From contig NZ_JAIZZH010000003.1 of the NCBI RefSeq assembly GCF_020421205.1, forward strand, positions 496,001 through 560,000: a stretch of DNA of 64,000 nucleotides. The letters run 5' to 3'. Position numbers and translations under genes: made by a program. This DNA is from Hymenobacter pini (GTDB lineage Bacteria; Bacteroidota; Bacteroidia; Cytophagales; Hymenobacteraceae). This document shows positions 50,862 to 60,345 of the stretch, one piece after another (within the stretch, counting starts at the first letter, position 1; the number at the start of each line of letters is the position of its first letter). The notes beneath the pieces were generated by a model. That model was given only the letters and a program-made list of their open reading frames with translations, had not been told where the DNA came from and ran no database searches.

Positions 50862-51257
50862 CTATTCAAACAGCACGCTCGGGTGGGGCCGCACCGCGAG
50901 GAGCATCGACCGGCCGAAGGTGTTGGCGCTGAAGGCGGCCTCATCCTGTTCCAAAGAAAACGAGATACGGCTAACCAGCACACAATCGGGAAACTCCAGG
51001 TACTGGCCGCGTTTGTCGTTGTTGTAGCGGATGCGGCCGCGCACGGCCACTGTGAAATCCAGCAAAATGGATTTAGAAGCTTGCTGTAGCAGGGTTACAT
51101 CTACCACGCCGGCGTGGGGCCAGAGGGTAACCAGCAGCTTAAGACCGGCTTCGGCCACCTCAAAGTGCAGGCCGCCGTTGTCGTTTTCCGTCGGAATTAC
51201 CTCCAAGCCCTGCAACAGGTCCAGCTCATCCCACTGCAGTTGCCGCATGCTTGCCAT
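50862..51257 (-). CDS. Uncharacterised small protein
   Basis: A 131-residue soluble protein with no signal peptide or membrane segment. It is beta-rich (GGLHFEVAEAGLKLLVTLWPHAGVVDVTLL, KSILLDFTVAVRGRIRYNND, CVLVSRISFSLEQDE). No family recognised. It sits between the SPOR-like lipoprotein gene and the M20 gene on the same strand with 30-nt and 108-nt gaps. The even composition and the good codon use support a real gene. The start could also be the internal ATG of MRQLQWDEL, three residues in. Confidence 0.62.
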   Translation of the reverse strand: MASMRQLQWDELDLLQGLEVIPTENDNGGLHFEVAEAGLKLLVTLWPHAGVVDVTLLQQASKSILLDFTVAVRGRIRYNNDKRGQYLEFPDCVLVSRISFSLEQDEAAFSANTFGRSMLLAVRPHPSVLFE

Positions 51258-51287
51258 ACCCGCGCGTGCCAGGGCCCGAAGGCCGGG

Positions 51288-51839
51288 TTAAAACGCCGTT
51301 TTGTTGATGAGCACCTGGGCCGATTCCAGCTCCGCCTTAGGGGCCAGCGGCCGGATGCGCAGCAGGGCCTGCTCGGCTTCGAGGCGGGTGAGGTAGTCAC
51401 CAATCCAGAGGCGGAATATGGGCTGCTTGAAGGTCAGGTAGTCGGTTTCCTCGGGGTAGCGGCTAATAACCGAGCGGCGGATGGCCATGGCCTGTTCCTT
51501 CTCCAGCCCCACGTACGCCAGAATGCGGTAGCCCTGAGCATATTTCACTTGCTGATTGGTGTAGGCCTGGTCACGGAGGCGCTGCTCAACCTGGGCGTTT
51601 ACCTGGTTGGTAGGCGTTACCGGCCGCGCGGCAGTGGTGGGCGCTACCGCTGCTTTGGGTGCCGGAAATACGGGCCGGTAGCGGCTCAGGTCTTCGGCCG
51701 GGGCCACGGTGGCAGCGGGGGCCTTGCGGGTAGTGTCGGGGGCGGTGGAAGCGGCCGGCGCGGCCGGACCCGAGCCGGCGCAGCTGCCCAGCGCCAGCAT
51801 TGCGGAAAACAGCAGCACGTTACGTAGCAGATGATTCAT
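51288..51839 (-). CDS. SPOR-like lipoprotein
   Basis: A 183-residue predicted lipoprotein (MNHLLRNVLLFSAMLALGSC, with an LGSC lipobox). An Ala/Pro/Thr-rich linker follows (about 22-75). A C-terminal domain (about 95-180) has the alternating pattern of SPOR-like peptidoglycan-binding domains: GYRILAYVGLEKEQAMAIRR, FRLWIGDYLTRLEAEQALLRIRP. This resembles proteins that bind denuded glycan at division sites, but the sequence alone cannot prove it. The ATG lies inside the 3' end of deoC (20-nt overlap), so translation may be coupled. Cytoplasmic neighbours give no clue to function. Confidence 0.72.
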   Translation of the reverse strand: MNHLLRNVLLFSAMLALGSCAGSGPAAPAASTAPDTTRKAPAATVAPAEDLSRYRPVFPAPKAAVAPTTAARPVTPTNQVNAQVEQRLRDQAYTNQQVKYAQGYRILAYVGLEKEQAMAIRRSVISRYPEETDYLTFKQPIFRLWIGDYLTRLEAEQALLRIRPLAPKAELESAQVLINKTAF

Positions 51840-52491
51840 GGGAGGATTCGGCCACCAGGGCCAGACTGTTGGAGGAGCCGATACGGTCGGCACCGGCCTG
51901 CACCAGTGCCAGGGCAAACGCCCGCTCCCGGATGCCGCCCGACGCTTTGATACGGATGTGACCGGGCAATGACTCGCGCATCAGGGTAATATCGGCCACG
52001 GAAGCCCCGCGGCTGGCAAACCCCGTGGACGTTTTCACGAAGTCGGCCCCGGCTTCGGCGCACAGCTGGCACACCGTCACAATTTCGTCGTCGGTCAGTA
52101 GCGCCGTTTCGATGATGACTTTGAGCAAGGCCCCACGCAGGTGGCATAGCTCGGTCAACTGCCCGATTTCCTCTTCCACTTCTTCCAGCCGACCAGCCTT
52201 CAGCGCCCCCACGTTTATCACCATATCCAGCTCGGTAGCGCCTTCGGCCAGAGCCTGGTGCGCCTCGAAGAACTTTACCTTGGCCAGCGAATAGCCCAGC
52301 GGGAAGCCGATAACCGTGCACACCGGTACGCCGGAACCATGCAGTTGCTCGGCGGCCAGCCGCACGTAGCAGGGCGGCACGCATACGCTGGCAAAGCGGT
52401 ACTCGGCTGCTTCCTGGCAGAGGCGAATAATCTGCTCCGGCGTGGCATCCGGCTTCAGCAGCGTGTGGTCAATGTAGGAGGCGAGATTCAC
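51820..52491 (-). CDS. deoC: Deoxyribose-phosphate aldolase
   Basis: A 223-residue DeoC from a GTG start. The Schiff-base Lys is in FVKTSTGFASRGAS, with the second catalytic Lys in KASGGIRER and the N-terminal signature ASYIDHTLLKPDAT. It splits 2-deoxyribose-5-phosphate into acetaldehyde and glyceraldehyde-3-phosphate in nucleoside catabolism. A perfect TACCTTTG lies 5 nt upstream of the GTG, so the mRNA may be leaderless. The lipoprotein gene downstream overlaps its stop codon by 20 nt. Nucleoside phosphorylase genes are not nearby. Confidence 0.94.
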   Translation of the reverse strand: MNLASYIDHTLLKPDATPEQIIRLCQEAAEYRFASVCVPPCYVRLAAEQLHGSGVPVCTVIGFPLGYSLAKVKFFEAHQALAEGATELDMVINVGALKAGRLEEVEEEIGQLTELCHLRGALLKVIIETALLTDDEIVTVCQLCAEAGADFVKTSTGFASRGASVADITLMRESLPGHIRIKASGGIRERAFALALVQAGADRIGSSNSLALVAESSHESSAT

Positions 52492-52496
52492 GAGGG

Positions 52497-52504
52497 CAAA
52501 GGTA
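52497..52504 (-). promoter_or_regulatory. TAnnTTTG element 5 nt from the deoC GTG
   Basis: Minus-strand TACCTTTG, an exact -7 match, ending 5 nt before the GTG start codon. Consensus -33 is not clear. Confidence 0.62.
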
Positions 52505-52533
52505 CGAGGTAGGATGAAGTGCCGCAGTATAGC

Positions 52534-52569
52534 AAAAACCGCCCCAGCCTTGCGGCCGGAGCGGTTTTT
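52534..52569 (-). terminator. Terminator after secA
   Basis: Minus-strand AAAAACCGC/GCGGTTTTT stem of 9 bp around an inner GC-rich loop, ending in T residues. It lies 25 nt past the secA stop. Confidence 0.82.
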
Positions 52570-52593
52570 AGAACCTAGCTCAAAACTGAGTGA

Positions 52594-55500
52594 CTAGTCG
52601 ATGAGCACGGCCCGGTCGTTGAGCAGGTCGTCTTCTACCGATTTAAACTTCACGTCCCGCACGATGCGGCCGTCCATGTACTGCACGCTCACCTTCTCGT
52701 TGCGGTTGGCAATTTTCTGCGACTTGGCGGGCGACTGTTTTTCCAGTACCTGTGCGCCGTCCTGCTCCAGATCCTCGGGGCCCGCGCCGAGCGAAACTGA
52801 GGAAACCTCTTTCTCGGCTTTCAGCTTAGGTTGGGGCGGGGCTACGGGCAGCTCATCTTCGGTGAAGTACTCGGGCTCATCGTAGCCTTCCTGGCCGGGC
52901 TGCATGGGCACGTCGGCGCGGAACAGGAACTGGATGGTCTCCTCGTTCACCTTGCTGATCATCTGCTTGAACAGTTCGAACGACTCGAACTTGTACACCA
53001 GCAGCGGGTCTTTCTGCTCGTACACGGCGTTCTGCACCACCTGCTTCAGGTCGTCCATGGCGCGCAGGTGCTTGGTCCAGGCTTCGTCGATAACCGACAG
53101 TACCACCACCTTCTCCATGCTCCGGATGATTTCCTGACCTTGCGAGGCCTGGGAACGGCGCAGGTTGGCCACGGCCTGAATCTGCTTGCGGCCGTCGGTG
53201 AAGGGAATGGCAATGTTTTCGTAGGCGTTGGGCTGGCTCAGCAGGTCGTTGATGAGCGGCATGGCGTTGCCGCCGATGAACTCATTCTTGCTGTGGTAGT
53301 AGCCTAGGGCCTCGTCGTACAGCTTCTGGGTGAGCGGACCAGCGGCCATGCCGTTGAGGTCCTGCGCCGTCAGGTGCGTATCGTAGCCGAACACGCGGAT
53401 TACGGCCAGCTTGAAGTCTTCGAAGTCGTTGTTGCCTTTGTGGCCCACCACAATGTCTTCGCAGACGTCGTAAATCATGTTCCAGATGTCCAGCTCCAGA
53501 CGCTCCCCAAACAGAGCGTTGCGGCGGCGCTTGTACACCACTTCGCGCTGGGCGTTCATCACGTCGTCGTACTCCAGCAGGCGCTTCCGGATGCCAAAGT
53601 TGTTTTCCTCCACCTTCTTCTGAGCGCGCTCAATTGAGGAAGTAATCATGGAGTGCTGAATCACCTCGCCTTCTTCCAGCCCCATGCGGTCCATGAGCTT
53701 GGCAATACGGTCGGAGCCGAACAGACGCATCAGGTTGTCTTCCAGCGAAACGAAGAACTGCGAAGAGCCCGGGTCACCCTGGCGGCCGGCGCGGCCCCGC
53801 AGCTGGCGGTCAACGCGGCGGCTTTCGTGGCGCTCCGTACCAATGATGGCCAATCCACCGGCCTCTTTGGCGGTACCTTTCAGCTTGATGTCGGTACCAC
53901 GGCCAGCCATGTTGGTGGCAATAGTTACGGTGCCGGGAATACCCGCCAGCGACACAATTTCGGCTTCGCGCTGGTTCTGCTTGGCGTTCAGTACCTGGTG
54001 CGGAATGCCGCGCAGCTTCAACATGCGGCTCACCAGCTCCGAAATTTCTACCGACGTGGTACCTACCAGCACCGGGCGGCCGGCTTGTACCAGCGTCTGG
54101 ATTTCCTCGGCTACGGCGTTGTACTTCTCCCGAACGGTCTTGTATACTTTGTCGTGCTCGTCTTTGCGGGCAATGCCGCGGTTGGTGGGAATCACCACCA
54201 CGTCGAGCTTGTATATTTCCCAGAACTCGCCGGCTTCGGTTTCGGCCGTACCCGTCATGCCGCCCAGCTTGTGGTACATGCGGAAGTAGTTCTGCAGGGT
54301 TACGGTGGCGTAGGTCTGGGTGGCGTCTTCCACGCGCACGTTTTCCTTAGCCTCAATGGCCTGGTGCAGACCATCGGAGTAGCGGCGGCCTTCCATTACG
54401 CGGCCGGTCTGCTCGTCCACAATCTTCACCTTGCCGTCGTCGGTGAGGATGTACTGGTCATCCTTCTCGAACAGGGTGTAGGCCTTCAGCAGCTGGTTGA
54501 TAGTGTGGATACGCTCCGACTTCACCTGGAAATCGTCCATTACCCGCTCCTTGGTATGCAGCTTCTCTTCGCTGCTCAGGTCCTGGTTTTTCTCGATGTT
54601 GGCCAGCTCCGTGCCAATATCGGGCATGATGAAGAAGTGCGGGTCTTCGCCCTGGCCGGTAATCAGGTCAATGCCTTTTTCCGTCAGCTCAATCTGGTTG
54701 TTCTTCTCATCAATGGTGAAGAACAGCGGCATGTCGGCCTGGGGCATCTGGCGCTGGTTGTCCTGCAGATAGTGGTTCTCCGTTTTCTGCAGCACGGCGC
54801 GCATGCCGGTTTCCGACAGGAACTTGATGAGCGGTTTGCTCTTGGGCAGGCCCCGGTAGGCCCGGAACAACGCCAAGCCGCCCTCCCCTTCTTTCGGGCC
54901 GTCTTTGCCTTCTTTAATCAGGCGACGAGCATCCACCAAGTACTGCTGCACCTGCTTTTTCTGCTCGTTCACGAGGCGCTCAATGCGCGGCTTCAGTTGG
55001 TAGAACTCGTGCACATCACCGCGGGGCACGGGGCCCGAAATGATGAGCGGGGTCCGGGCATCGTCAATGAGTACAGAGTCCACTTCGTCCACCATGGCGT
55101 AGTGGTGCTTACGCTGCACCAGTTCCTCGGGGTCGCGCGCCATGTTGTCGCGCAGGTAGTCGAAGCCGAATTCGTTGTTGGTGCCGTAGGTGATGTCGGC
55201 CAGGTAGGCTTTGCGGCGGGCATCGGTATTGGGCTGGTGCTTGTCGATGCAGTCCACGGTGATGCCGTGGAACTCGAACAGGGGCGCATTCCACTCCGAG
55301 TCACGCTTGGCCAGGTAATCGTTTACGGTTACCAGGTGCACGCCACGCTTGGCCAGGGAGTTCAGGAAGGCCGGCAGGGTAGATACGAGCGTTTTGCCCT
55401 CACCCGTGGCCATTTCCGAAATCTTGCCCTGGTGCAATACCACGCCGCCGATAATCTGCACGTCGTAGTGAATCATGTCCCAGGTTACCTCGGCGCCAGC

Positions 55501-55995
55501 GGCCAGCCACTTGTTGCTCCAAATAGCTTTGTCGCCCTCGATGCGCACGTTGGATTTGCGGCTGGCGTATTCCCGGTCGTAGTCGGTAGCAGTAACCACC
55601 AGCTGGCCGTTCTGGGTGTAGCGGCGGGCAGTGTCTTTGCAGATGGCGAAAGCCTCAGGCAGCACCTGCATCAGCACTACTTCCAGCTCTTTGTTGCGCT
55701 GCTTTTCCAGCACGTCAATCTGATCGAACAGCTCCTCCTTCTGCACGGCGTCCAGGGAAGCATCCTCGTTTACGCGGTTGTGCAGGTTGGCAATCTGTTC
55801 GTCAATGGCTTTTAGGTGAGCGTTAATCCGGGCCCGTACTTCGTCCGTGCGGGCGCGCAGCTCGTCGTCGCTGAGTTGTGCCAGTTTGGCATATTCGGCG
55901 TTTACAAGCGCCACATACGGTACAATCTCCTTCAAATCCCGCTCCGACTTGGAGCCGAAAATCTTGGCGACGGTTTTCCCTAGAAAATCAAACAT
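52594..55995 (-). CDS. secA: Preprotein translocase ATPase SecA
   Basis: An 1,133-residue SecA, longer than the roughly 900 residues of proteobacterial SecA, as usual in Bacteroidota. Walker A is [14 protein letters not shown] near residue 195, followed by the DEAD-type motif DEVDS, the helicase motif region [12 protein letters not shown] and [15 protein letters not shown]. The extra length comes from inserts in the N-terminal region (about 45-105) and in the preprotein-crosslinking part (about 350-440). The C-terminus lacks the Cys-rich zinc motif of SecB-binding SecA; it ends [15 protein letters not shown]. It drives export through SecYEG. A TAAATTTG lies 37 nt upstream of the ATG. Confidence 0.97.
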   Translation of the reverse strand: MFDFLGKTVAKIFGSKSERDLKEIVPYVALVNAEYAKLAQLSDDELRARTDEVRARINAHLKAIDEQIANLHNRVNEDASLDAVQKEELFDQIDVLEKQRNKELEVVLMQVLPEAFAICKDTARRYTQNGQLVVTATDYDREYASRKSNVRIEGDKAIWSNKWLAAGAEVTWDMIHYDVQIIGGVVLHQGKISEMATGEGKTLVSTLPAFLNSLAKRGVHLVTVNDYLAKRDSEWNAPLFEFHGITVDCIDKHQPNTDARRKAYLADITYGTNNEFGFDYLRDNMARDPEELVQRKHHYAMVDEVDSVLIDDARTPLIISGPVPRGDVHEFYQLKPRIERLVNEQKKQVQQYLVDARRLIKEGKDGPKEGEGGLALFRAYRGLPKSKPLIKFLSETGMRAVLQKTENHYLQDNQRQMPQADMPLFFTIDEKNNQIELTEKGIDLITGQGEDPHFFIMPDIGTELANIEKNQDLSSEEKLHTKERVMDDFQVKSERIHTINQLLKAYTLFEKDDQYILTDDGKVKIVDEQTGRVMEGRRYSDGLHQAIEAKENVRVEDATQTYATVTLQNYFRMYHKLGGMTGTAETEAGEFWEIYKLDVVVIPTNRGIARKDEHDKVYKTVREKYNAVAEEIQTLVQAGRPVLVGTTSVEISELVSRMLKLRGIPHQVLNAKQNQREAEIVSLAGIPGTVTIATNMAGRGTDIKLKGTAKEAGGLAIIGTERHESRRVDRQLRGRAGRQGDPGSSQFFVSLEDNLMRLFGSDRIAKLMDRMGLEEGEVIQHSMITSSIERAQKKVEENNFGIRKRLLEYDDVMNAQREVVYKRRRNALFGERLELDIWNMIYDVCEDIVVGHKGNNDFEDFKLAVIRVFGYDTHLTAQDLNGMAAGPLTQKLYDEALGYYHSKNEFIGGNAMPLINDLLSQPNAYENIAIPFTDGRKQIQAVANLRRSQASQGQEIIRSMEKVVVLSVIDEAWTKHLRAMDDLKQVVQNAVYEQKDPLLVYKFESFELFKQMISKVNEETIQFLFRADVPMQPGQEGYDEPEYFTEDELPVAPPQPKLKAEKEVSSVSLGAGPEDLEQDGAQVLEKQSPAKSQKIANRNEKVSVQYMDGRIVRDVKFKSVEDDLLNDRAVLID

Positions 55996-56032
55996 GCTGG
56001 TTTTACCTTAATTGAAACGCCGGGGCGCAACT

Positions 56033-56040
56033 CAAATTTA
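56033..56040 (-). promoter_or_regulatory. TAnnTTTG element of secA
   Basis: Minus-strand TAAATTTG, an exact consensus match, 37 nt before the secA ATG. A -33 TTTG is not found at 19 bp. Confidence 0.55.
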
Positions 56041-56105
56041 CGGCGTTTTTCGGGAAACTCCCGGCTGCTTTACCGTAAACCCGTCGCCCTGGCCCCCAAA
56101 ACGAC

Positions 56106-56137
56106 AAACCCCGCACCTCAAAGAGTGTGCGGGGTTT
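56106..56137 (-). terminator. Terminator after glf
   Basis: Perfect 11-bp arms AAACCCCGCAC and GTGCGGGGTTT, 34 nt past the glf stop. The bases after the stem on the minus strand are TGTCG, so there is no strong T-run beyond the arm itself. Confidence 0.75.
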
Positions 56138-56170
56138 ATGAAAGCGGCGAAGTTGTCAGGTTACACTTCT

Positions 56171-57349
56171 CTACTCCTTGGCTGGGTCGCGGGGCACCAG
56201 CTTATCCATGATGGACGTGGAGCCAACGATGGCGGGAACCTTTGGTTTCAGAGTTTCCTCTTTTTCCGTGAGCTTTTTGTAGAGGGTAAGGGCCTGGGCC
56301 ACTACCTGGTCCATGTTGTAGTACTTGTAGGTAGCCAAGCGGCCCACAAAGTGCACGTTGGGCGTTTCGTCGGCCAGCTTCTTGTACTGGTTGTATAATT
56401 CGGCGTTTTCCAATCGGGGCACGGGATAGTACGGGTCGCCTTCGGCTTTAGGATACTCGTACACCAAGGCCGTTTTGGGGTGTTTTTGGCCGGTAAGGGC
56501 TTTGAACTCCGTAATGCGCGTGTACAGGTTGTCGTTGGGGTAGTTTACCACCGGGGCGGCCAGGTGCTGTTCCACGTTCAGGGTTTCGTGCTTAAACTCC
56601 AGGGAGCGGTAGGGCAGCTTGCCGTATTTGAAATCAAAATACTCATCCACGGGGCCCGTGAAAATCATTTCCTTGAAGGGAATGAAGTCGATGATGTCGT
56701 GGTAGTCGGTGTTGAGCATCACCTTGATGTTGGGATGGTCCAGCATGCGCTCGAACATGCGGGTGTAGCCGTGCAGGGGCATGGCCTGGTACGTATCGGT
56801 AAAGTACCGATCGTCCCGATTGGTGCGAGTGGGCACACGGCTCGTTACCGATTTATCCAGCTCCGAAGGATCGAGGCCCCACTGCTTGCGGGTGTAATTC
56901 TTAAAGAACTTCTCGTAGAGCTGCCGGCCCACTTTGCTTACGACCACGTCCTCGGACGTCCGAATTACGGGCACTTCCTCGGCCTGTGATTCAAAGAACT
57001 GCTCCAGCTCAAAGCTGTTCAGCGAGAGGCCGTAGAGCTTATTGATAGTGTCTAGGTTGATGGGCATGGGCACCAACTGGCCATCCACGGAAGCCAGCAC
57101 GCGGTGCTCGTAGGGGCGCCAGTCGGTGAAGTTGGAGAGGTACTCGAAAACGTCCTTGGAATTGGTGTGGAAGATGTGCGGACCGTATTTGTGCACCAGG
57201 ATACCTTCCTCATTGTAATGGTCGTAGGCATTGCCGGCAATGTGGCAGCGCTTATCTACTATCAGCACTTTTTTATTGGAACGGGTGGCCAGCCGCTCGG
57301 CTAGCACGCTACCGGCAAAACCGGCTCCTACAATCAGATAATCGAACAT
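56171..57349 (-). CDS. glf: UDP-galactopyranose mutase
   Basis: A 392-residue flavoenzyme that converts UDP-galactopyranose to UDP-galactofuranose. The FAD-binding fold YLIVGAGFAGSVLAERLA opens the protein, followed by HIAGNAYDHYNEEGILVHKYGPHIFHTNSK. The later KQWGLDPSELDKSV and the conserved FVGRLATYKYYNMDQV are typical of the family. Length is standard. A glycosyltransferase gene is 63 nt upstream on the same strand, so the pair probably makes and uses galactofuranose in surface polysaccharide. Confidence 0.95.
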   Translation of the reverse strand: MFDYLIVGAGFAGSVLAERLATRSNKKVLIVDKRCHIAGNAYDHYNEEGILVHKYGPHIFHTNSKDVFEYLSNFTDWRPYEHRVLASVDGQLVPMPINLDTINKLYGLSLNSFELEQFFESQAEEVPVIRTSEDVVVSKVGRQLYEKFFKNYTRKQWGLDPSELDKSVTSRVPTRTNRDDRYFTDTYQAMPLHGYTRMFERMLDHPNIKVMLNTDYHDIIDFIPFKEMIFTGPVDEYFDFKYGKLPYRSLEFKHETLNVEQHLAAPVVNYPNDNLYTRITEFKALTGQKHPKTALVYEYPKAEGDPYYPVPRLENAELYNQYKKLADETPNVHFVGRLATYKYYNMDQVVAQALTLYKKLTEKEETLKPKVPAIVGSTSIMDKLVPRDPAKE

Positions 57350-57412
57350 GGCTAGCGGTGTTTGGGGAGAAAGAATAGGGGGTAGTGGGCAGGTTTGTTA
57401 GGGCAGAAAGGG

Positions 57413-58630
57413 CTAGGCGGAGGGAGCAAGTTTGCGGCGGAGCAGGTCCACCATCTGCTGCCAGGTTTGGTCCCAGCTGATGGTGGCCAAGTAGTCGTCG
57501 GTACGACGACGCCAGTCGGCATCTTTGGTTTGCTCCAGGGCCCGCGCAATGGCCTGGCCGAACTCATCAGCGGTGGAGGCAATCTGTACCAGATTCAGCT
57601 CACCATACGGCCGCACCACATCACGGATAGGTGTGCTCACCACTGGCCGGCCGGCAGCCAGATACTCGGGCGTTTTGGTGGGCGAAATGAACTTGGTGCT
57701 CTCATTATCGGCGAAGAGCAAGGTGGCTACATCCCAACCGCGCAGGTAGGCGGGTAGTTCCTGATAGTCCTTACCGCCGAGGTAGTGAATGTTTGCGTTT
57801 TGGGGCAGCGCCGCCGGGTCTATTTTTACAACGGGGCCGATAATGACGAACTGCCATTCGGGGTGAGCTTCGGCCAACTGGCCCAGCAGCTCAATATCCA
57901 GACGCTCATCTACCACCCCGAAGAAGCCAACGCGGGGGTGCGCAATGCCGGCCTGATCCTGAGGCTCGGGCATGGGCTGGCGCGCTTGGCCGAAGTGGGC
58001 TTTGTCGATACTACTAGGGAAAGGGTGCGCATCGGGGTGCTGCTCCCGCTTGGCCTCGTACAGCGTGTGGCCACCCGTGAATACATAATCCGCTTTCTGA
58101 AACAGCTCCTGCTCCCGCTCCCGCAGCTGGGGCGGCGCAAACTTGAAGGCCGCCAGTTCGTCCATGCAGTCGTACACGGTTACGGCCGGCCGGAAGTGGC
58201 GCGACTTGCCCAGGGCCATGGGCGTGTAATACCAGAAAATCGGGTTTTCGATGCGCTGCTCATCGAAGTAGCGGTTGAGTACCTCAAACTGGGCTTGGTC
58301 GGCGGCTTCCTCGTGCTCAGTGCCCCGTAGGCGGTTGGGCAGGTGCACTACCAGCACTTTCAGGCCGTGCTGGCGCTCCTTCACTTCCATGTGCGGCCCA
58401 ATCAGGTCGTCGGCATGAAAGAAGGGTTCCTCCACGTAGAACACTCGCCCCTGCTGCGCGAAGCGCGACATCAAATGCTGCGGGCGTTGCCACACAAAAT
58501 CCCAGTGCAGGTGCGCAAAGCACACCACATCGGGTAAAGAAACGGTTGCTGCTTTGGCCGAGGCGGCTGACTCGAAAGAGGGGTTTTCAGAAGCACGCAC
58601 GGGCGGCTCCGCAGTTGACGACAGCGGCAT
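57413..58630 (-). CDS. Glycosyltransferase, GT4/GT1-like
   Basis: A 405-residue glycosyltransferase with a GT-B-like layout. The first half carries LPDVVCFAHLHWDFVWQRPQHLMSRFA and DCMDELAAFKFAP. The second half has VGFFGVVDERLDIELLGQLAEAHPEWQFVIIGPV and the donor-site FISPTKTPEYLAAGRPVVSTPI. The first 30 residues are Ser/Ala/Pro-rich and lack a signal. Clustered with glf, it may use UDP-galactofuranose or build the related glycan, but the donor is not proven. It could equally be a UDP-sugar transferase of capsule or O-antigen type. Confidence 0.88.
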   Translation of the reverse strand: MPLSSTAEPPVRASENPSFESAASAKAATVSLPDVVCFAHLHWDFVWQRPQHLMSRFAQQGRVFYVEEPFFHADDLIGPHMEVKERQHGLKVLVVHLPNRLRGTEHEEAADQAQFEVLNRYFDEQRIENPIFWYYTPMALGKSRHFRPAVTVYDCMDELAAFKFAPPQLREREQELFQKADYVFTGGHTLYEAKREQHPDAHPFPSSIDKAHFGQARQPMPEPQDQAGIAHPRVGFFGVVDERLDIELLGQLAEAHPEWQFVIIGPVVKIDPAALPQNANIHYLGGKDYQELPAYLRGWDVATLLFADNESTKFISPTKTPEYLAAGRPVVSTPIRDVVRPYGELNLVQIASTADEFGQAIARALEQTKDADWRRRTDDYLATISWDQTWQQMVDLLRRKLAPSA

Positions 58631-58772
58631 AGAGGGAGGACAGAAAGGAAAAATGATGGGTGGTTCGGGAGCATCACGAGAGTCCTGACCGAACCGCTTC
58701 TTTCCTATACGCCCACTTCTATAAAAGGATATAGTCGAGGTACCGTAGAATTACGTACACACGAGGCTGCTG

Positions 58773-59306
58773 CTAAACTTGGCCGCCCGAGGCCAATAGG
58801 CATTGGAGTTCTACGGCATCCTGCCAGCCCTCGGCCGTACGCAGCCACTGCTGCCGCACGCCTATTTCCCGAAAACCCGCCACCCGAAATAAGTGCAGGC
58901 TGGCGAGGTTGTCGGCGGCTACTGTGCAATGCAGTTGGTGCAGGCGCAGAACCTGCCGGGCATAGGGCAGCAATAGTTCTAGTGCTACCCGGGCATACCC
59001 TTTCTGCCGATGCGCCGCTAGCACCGTAATGCCCACGCCGGCCCGCTGGTGCAGAGGCTCAAACCCAAATACATCCAGCGTACCCACGGCCATGCCAGTG
59101 GCCGCCTCCCCTATTACCAGCCGCAACTGCCGCACCTCAAAAAAATCGGCAGCGGCGCTGTCCAGGTACTGCCGCAATACGTGCCGCGACACGGGTGCCA
59201 GGGTATCCGATACGCCCCACACCGACGGGTCGTTTTCTAGCTCGTACAGAAACTCCAGGTCATCGGCTTCCAGGGGGCGCAGGAAAATCAGGTCGGAGCG
59301 GAGCAT
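58773..59306 (-). CDS. GNAT acetyltransferase, RimJ/RimL-like
   Basis: A 177-residue GNAT enzyme with FLRPLEADDLEFLYELENDPSVWGVSD, the acetyl-CoA-binding VGITVLAAHRQKGYARVALELLLPYA (motif A with the Q/R-x-x-G-x-G/A loop) and a C-terminal LHLFRVAGFREIG typical of RimJ/RimL proteins. It could acetylate ribosomal protein N-termini, amino acids or polyamines such as spermidine; the SpeG signature is not evident. It lies 17 nt after an ABC ATPase gene and shares the operon with dapF. Confidence 0.9.
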   Translation of the reverse strand: MLRSDLIFLRPLEADDLEFLYELENDPSVWGVSDTLAPVSRHVLRQYLDSAAADFFEVRQLRLVIGEAATGMAVGTLDVFGFEPLHQRAGVGITVLAAHRQKGYARVALELLLPYARQVLRLHQLHCTVAADNLASLHLFRVAGFREIGVRQQWLRTAEGWQDAVELQCLLASGGQV

Positions 59307-59323
59307 ACGCAGGAAGTTCTAAC

Positions 59324-60322
59324 TTAATTGAAGAACACTGGCGCTCTTGCCGACAACTGCACCGTTACAGCCGACCCAACGCCCAGCACGGCACTGGAGC
59401 GGGCCAGCAGCCGGGAGCCAGCGGGCAACTCCAGTTCAACCTCGTAGTAGCCGCCCATGAACCGCACGCTCTGCACCCGGGCCGCTACGCCAGTTTCAAT
59501 GGCCGGCAGCAGTTGCACCTGCTCTGGCCGGACCAGCAGGGCGGTGCCGGGCAGTTTGCGGCGGGGAGCAGCCAGCAGAGCGCGCATATCGGGGCCGGCT
59601 ATCTGGGAATAGTCGCCGAGCAGGGCGGCAACGTACTCATTGGCGGGCTGTTGGTACACCTGCTCGGGTGGGCCCTGCTGCACAATGCGCCCCTGTTGCA
59701 GCACCAGCAACTCATTGGCCCAGGGCAGGGTGTCAGCCGAGTCGTGCGACACCAGCAGGCAGGTGATATTCAACTGGGTACCTACCTCCTCAATAATGCG
59801 CTGCATCTGCCGCTTATGGCCCCGGTCGAGGTTGGAGAAGGGCTCATCCAGCAGCAGCAGGCGCGGGGCCGACAGCAGCAGCCGGGCCAACGCTACTCGC
59901 TGCTGCTCCCCACCCGAGAGCTCGTCGGTGCGGCGGGGCAGCAATTGGCTAATGCGGCACACGTCATACACGGCCGCGGCTTCGGCAACGGGCCGCTTAC
60001 TGGCGTAGCGCAGCACCTGCTCCACCCGCAACGAGTGCGGCAGTTCCGACTTTTGCGAGAGATACACAATGCCCGGATGGCCCGGCACCAGCACTTCCTG
60101 CGGGCCCCGCACGCGGCGGTCGGCAAACCGGATTTCGCCGGCCGTGGGCTGCACTAGTCCCGCAATGCACTGTAGCAACGTGCTCTTGCCCGCCCCCGAC
60201 TCCCCTACCAACGCCAGCCGCTGGCCGGGCCGTTGCCGGAAGCTGATATCCTGCAACGCCACGGCCCCGCGTTCCTGCAGGCTCAGGTTCGAAACGGTGA
60301 GAAAATCTTCGGAGTCGGGCAT
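59324..60322 (-). CDS. ABC transporter ATP-binding protein (CysA/PotA type), orphan
   Basis: A 332-residue ATPase with Walker A GESGAGKST, the signature LSGGEQQRVALARLL, Walker B LLLLDEPFSNLD and switch His VSHDSADTLPW. A C-terminal TOBE-like domain (about 235-332) contains LLVRPEQVQLLP, so it belongs to the family of importers for polyamines, sulfate, iron or sugars. No permease or binding protein gene is adjacent. ATG 60322 (MPDSEDFLTVSNLS) was preferred over a TTG five codons upstream. It overlaps none but follows dapF by 23 nt from its stop. Confidence 0.88.
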   Translation of the reverse strand: MPDSEDFLTVSNLSLQERGAVALQDISFRQRPGQRLALVGESGAGKSTLLQCIAGLVQPTAGEIRFADRRVRGPQEVLVPGHPGIVYLSQKSELPHSLRVEQVLRYASKRPVAEAAAVYDVCRISQLLPRRTDELSGGEQQRVALARLLLSAPRLLLLDEPFSNLDRGHKRQMQRIIEEVGTQLNITCLLVSHDSADTLPWANELLVLQQGRIVQQGPPEQVYQQPANEYVAALLGDYSQIAGPDMRALLAAPRRKLPGTALLVRPEQVQLLPAIETGVAARVQSVRFMGGYYEVELELPAGSRLLARSSAVLGVGSAVTVQLSARAPVFFN

Positions 60323-60345
60323 TAACTCAATCGGCAAATGAAAAT

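Noticed and set aside
53653..55815. Long open frame on the + strand opposite secA
   Set aside because: It mirrors the codon pattern of a G+C-rich gene. Its product is low-complexity (His/Val/Leu-rich) and matches no family, whereas the minus strand encodes a complete SecA.
58697..58735. TTTCCTATA...TATAAAAGGA dyad as an operator of the glycosyltransferase gene
   Set aside because: Arms are short and imperfect, the distance from the start is large, and it lies just as close to the end of the GNAT gene; support is too thin for a feature.
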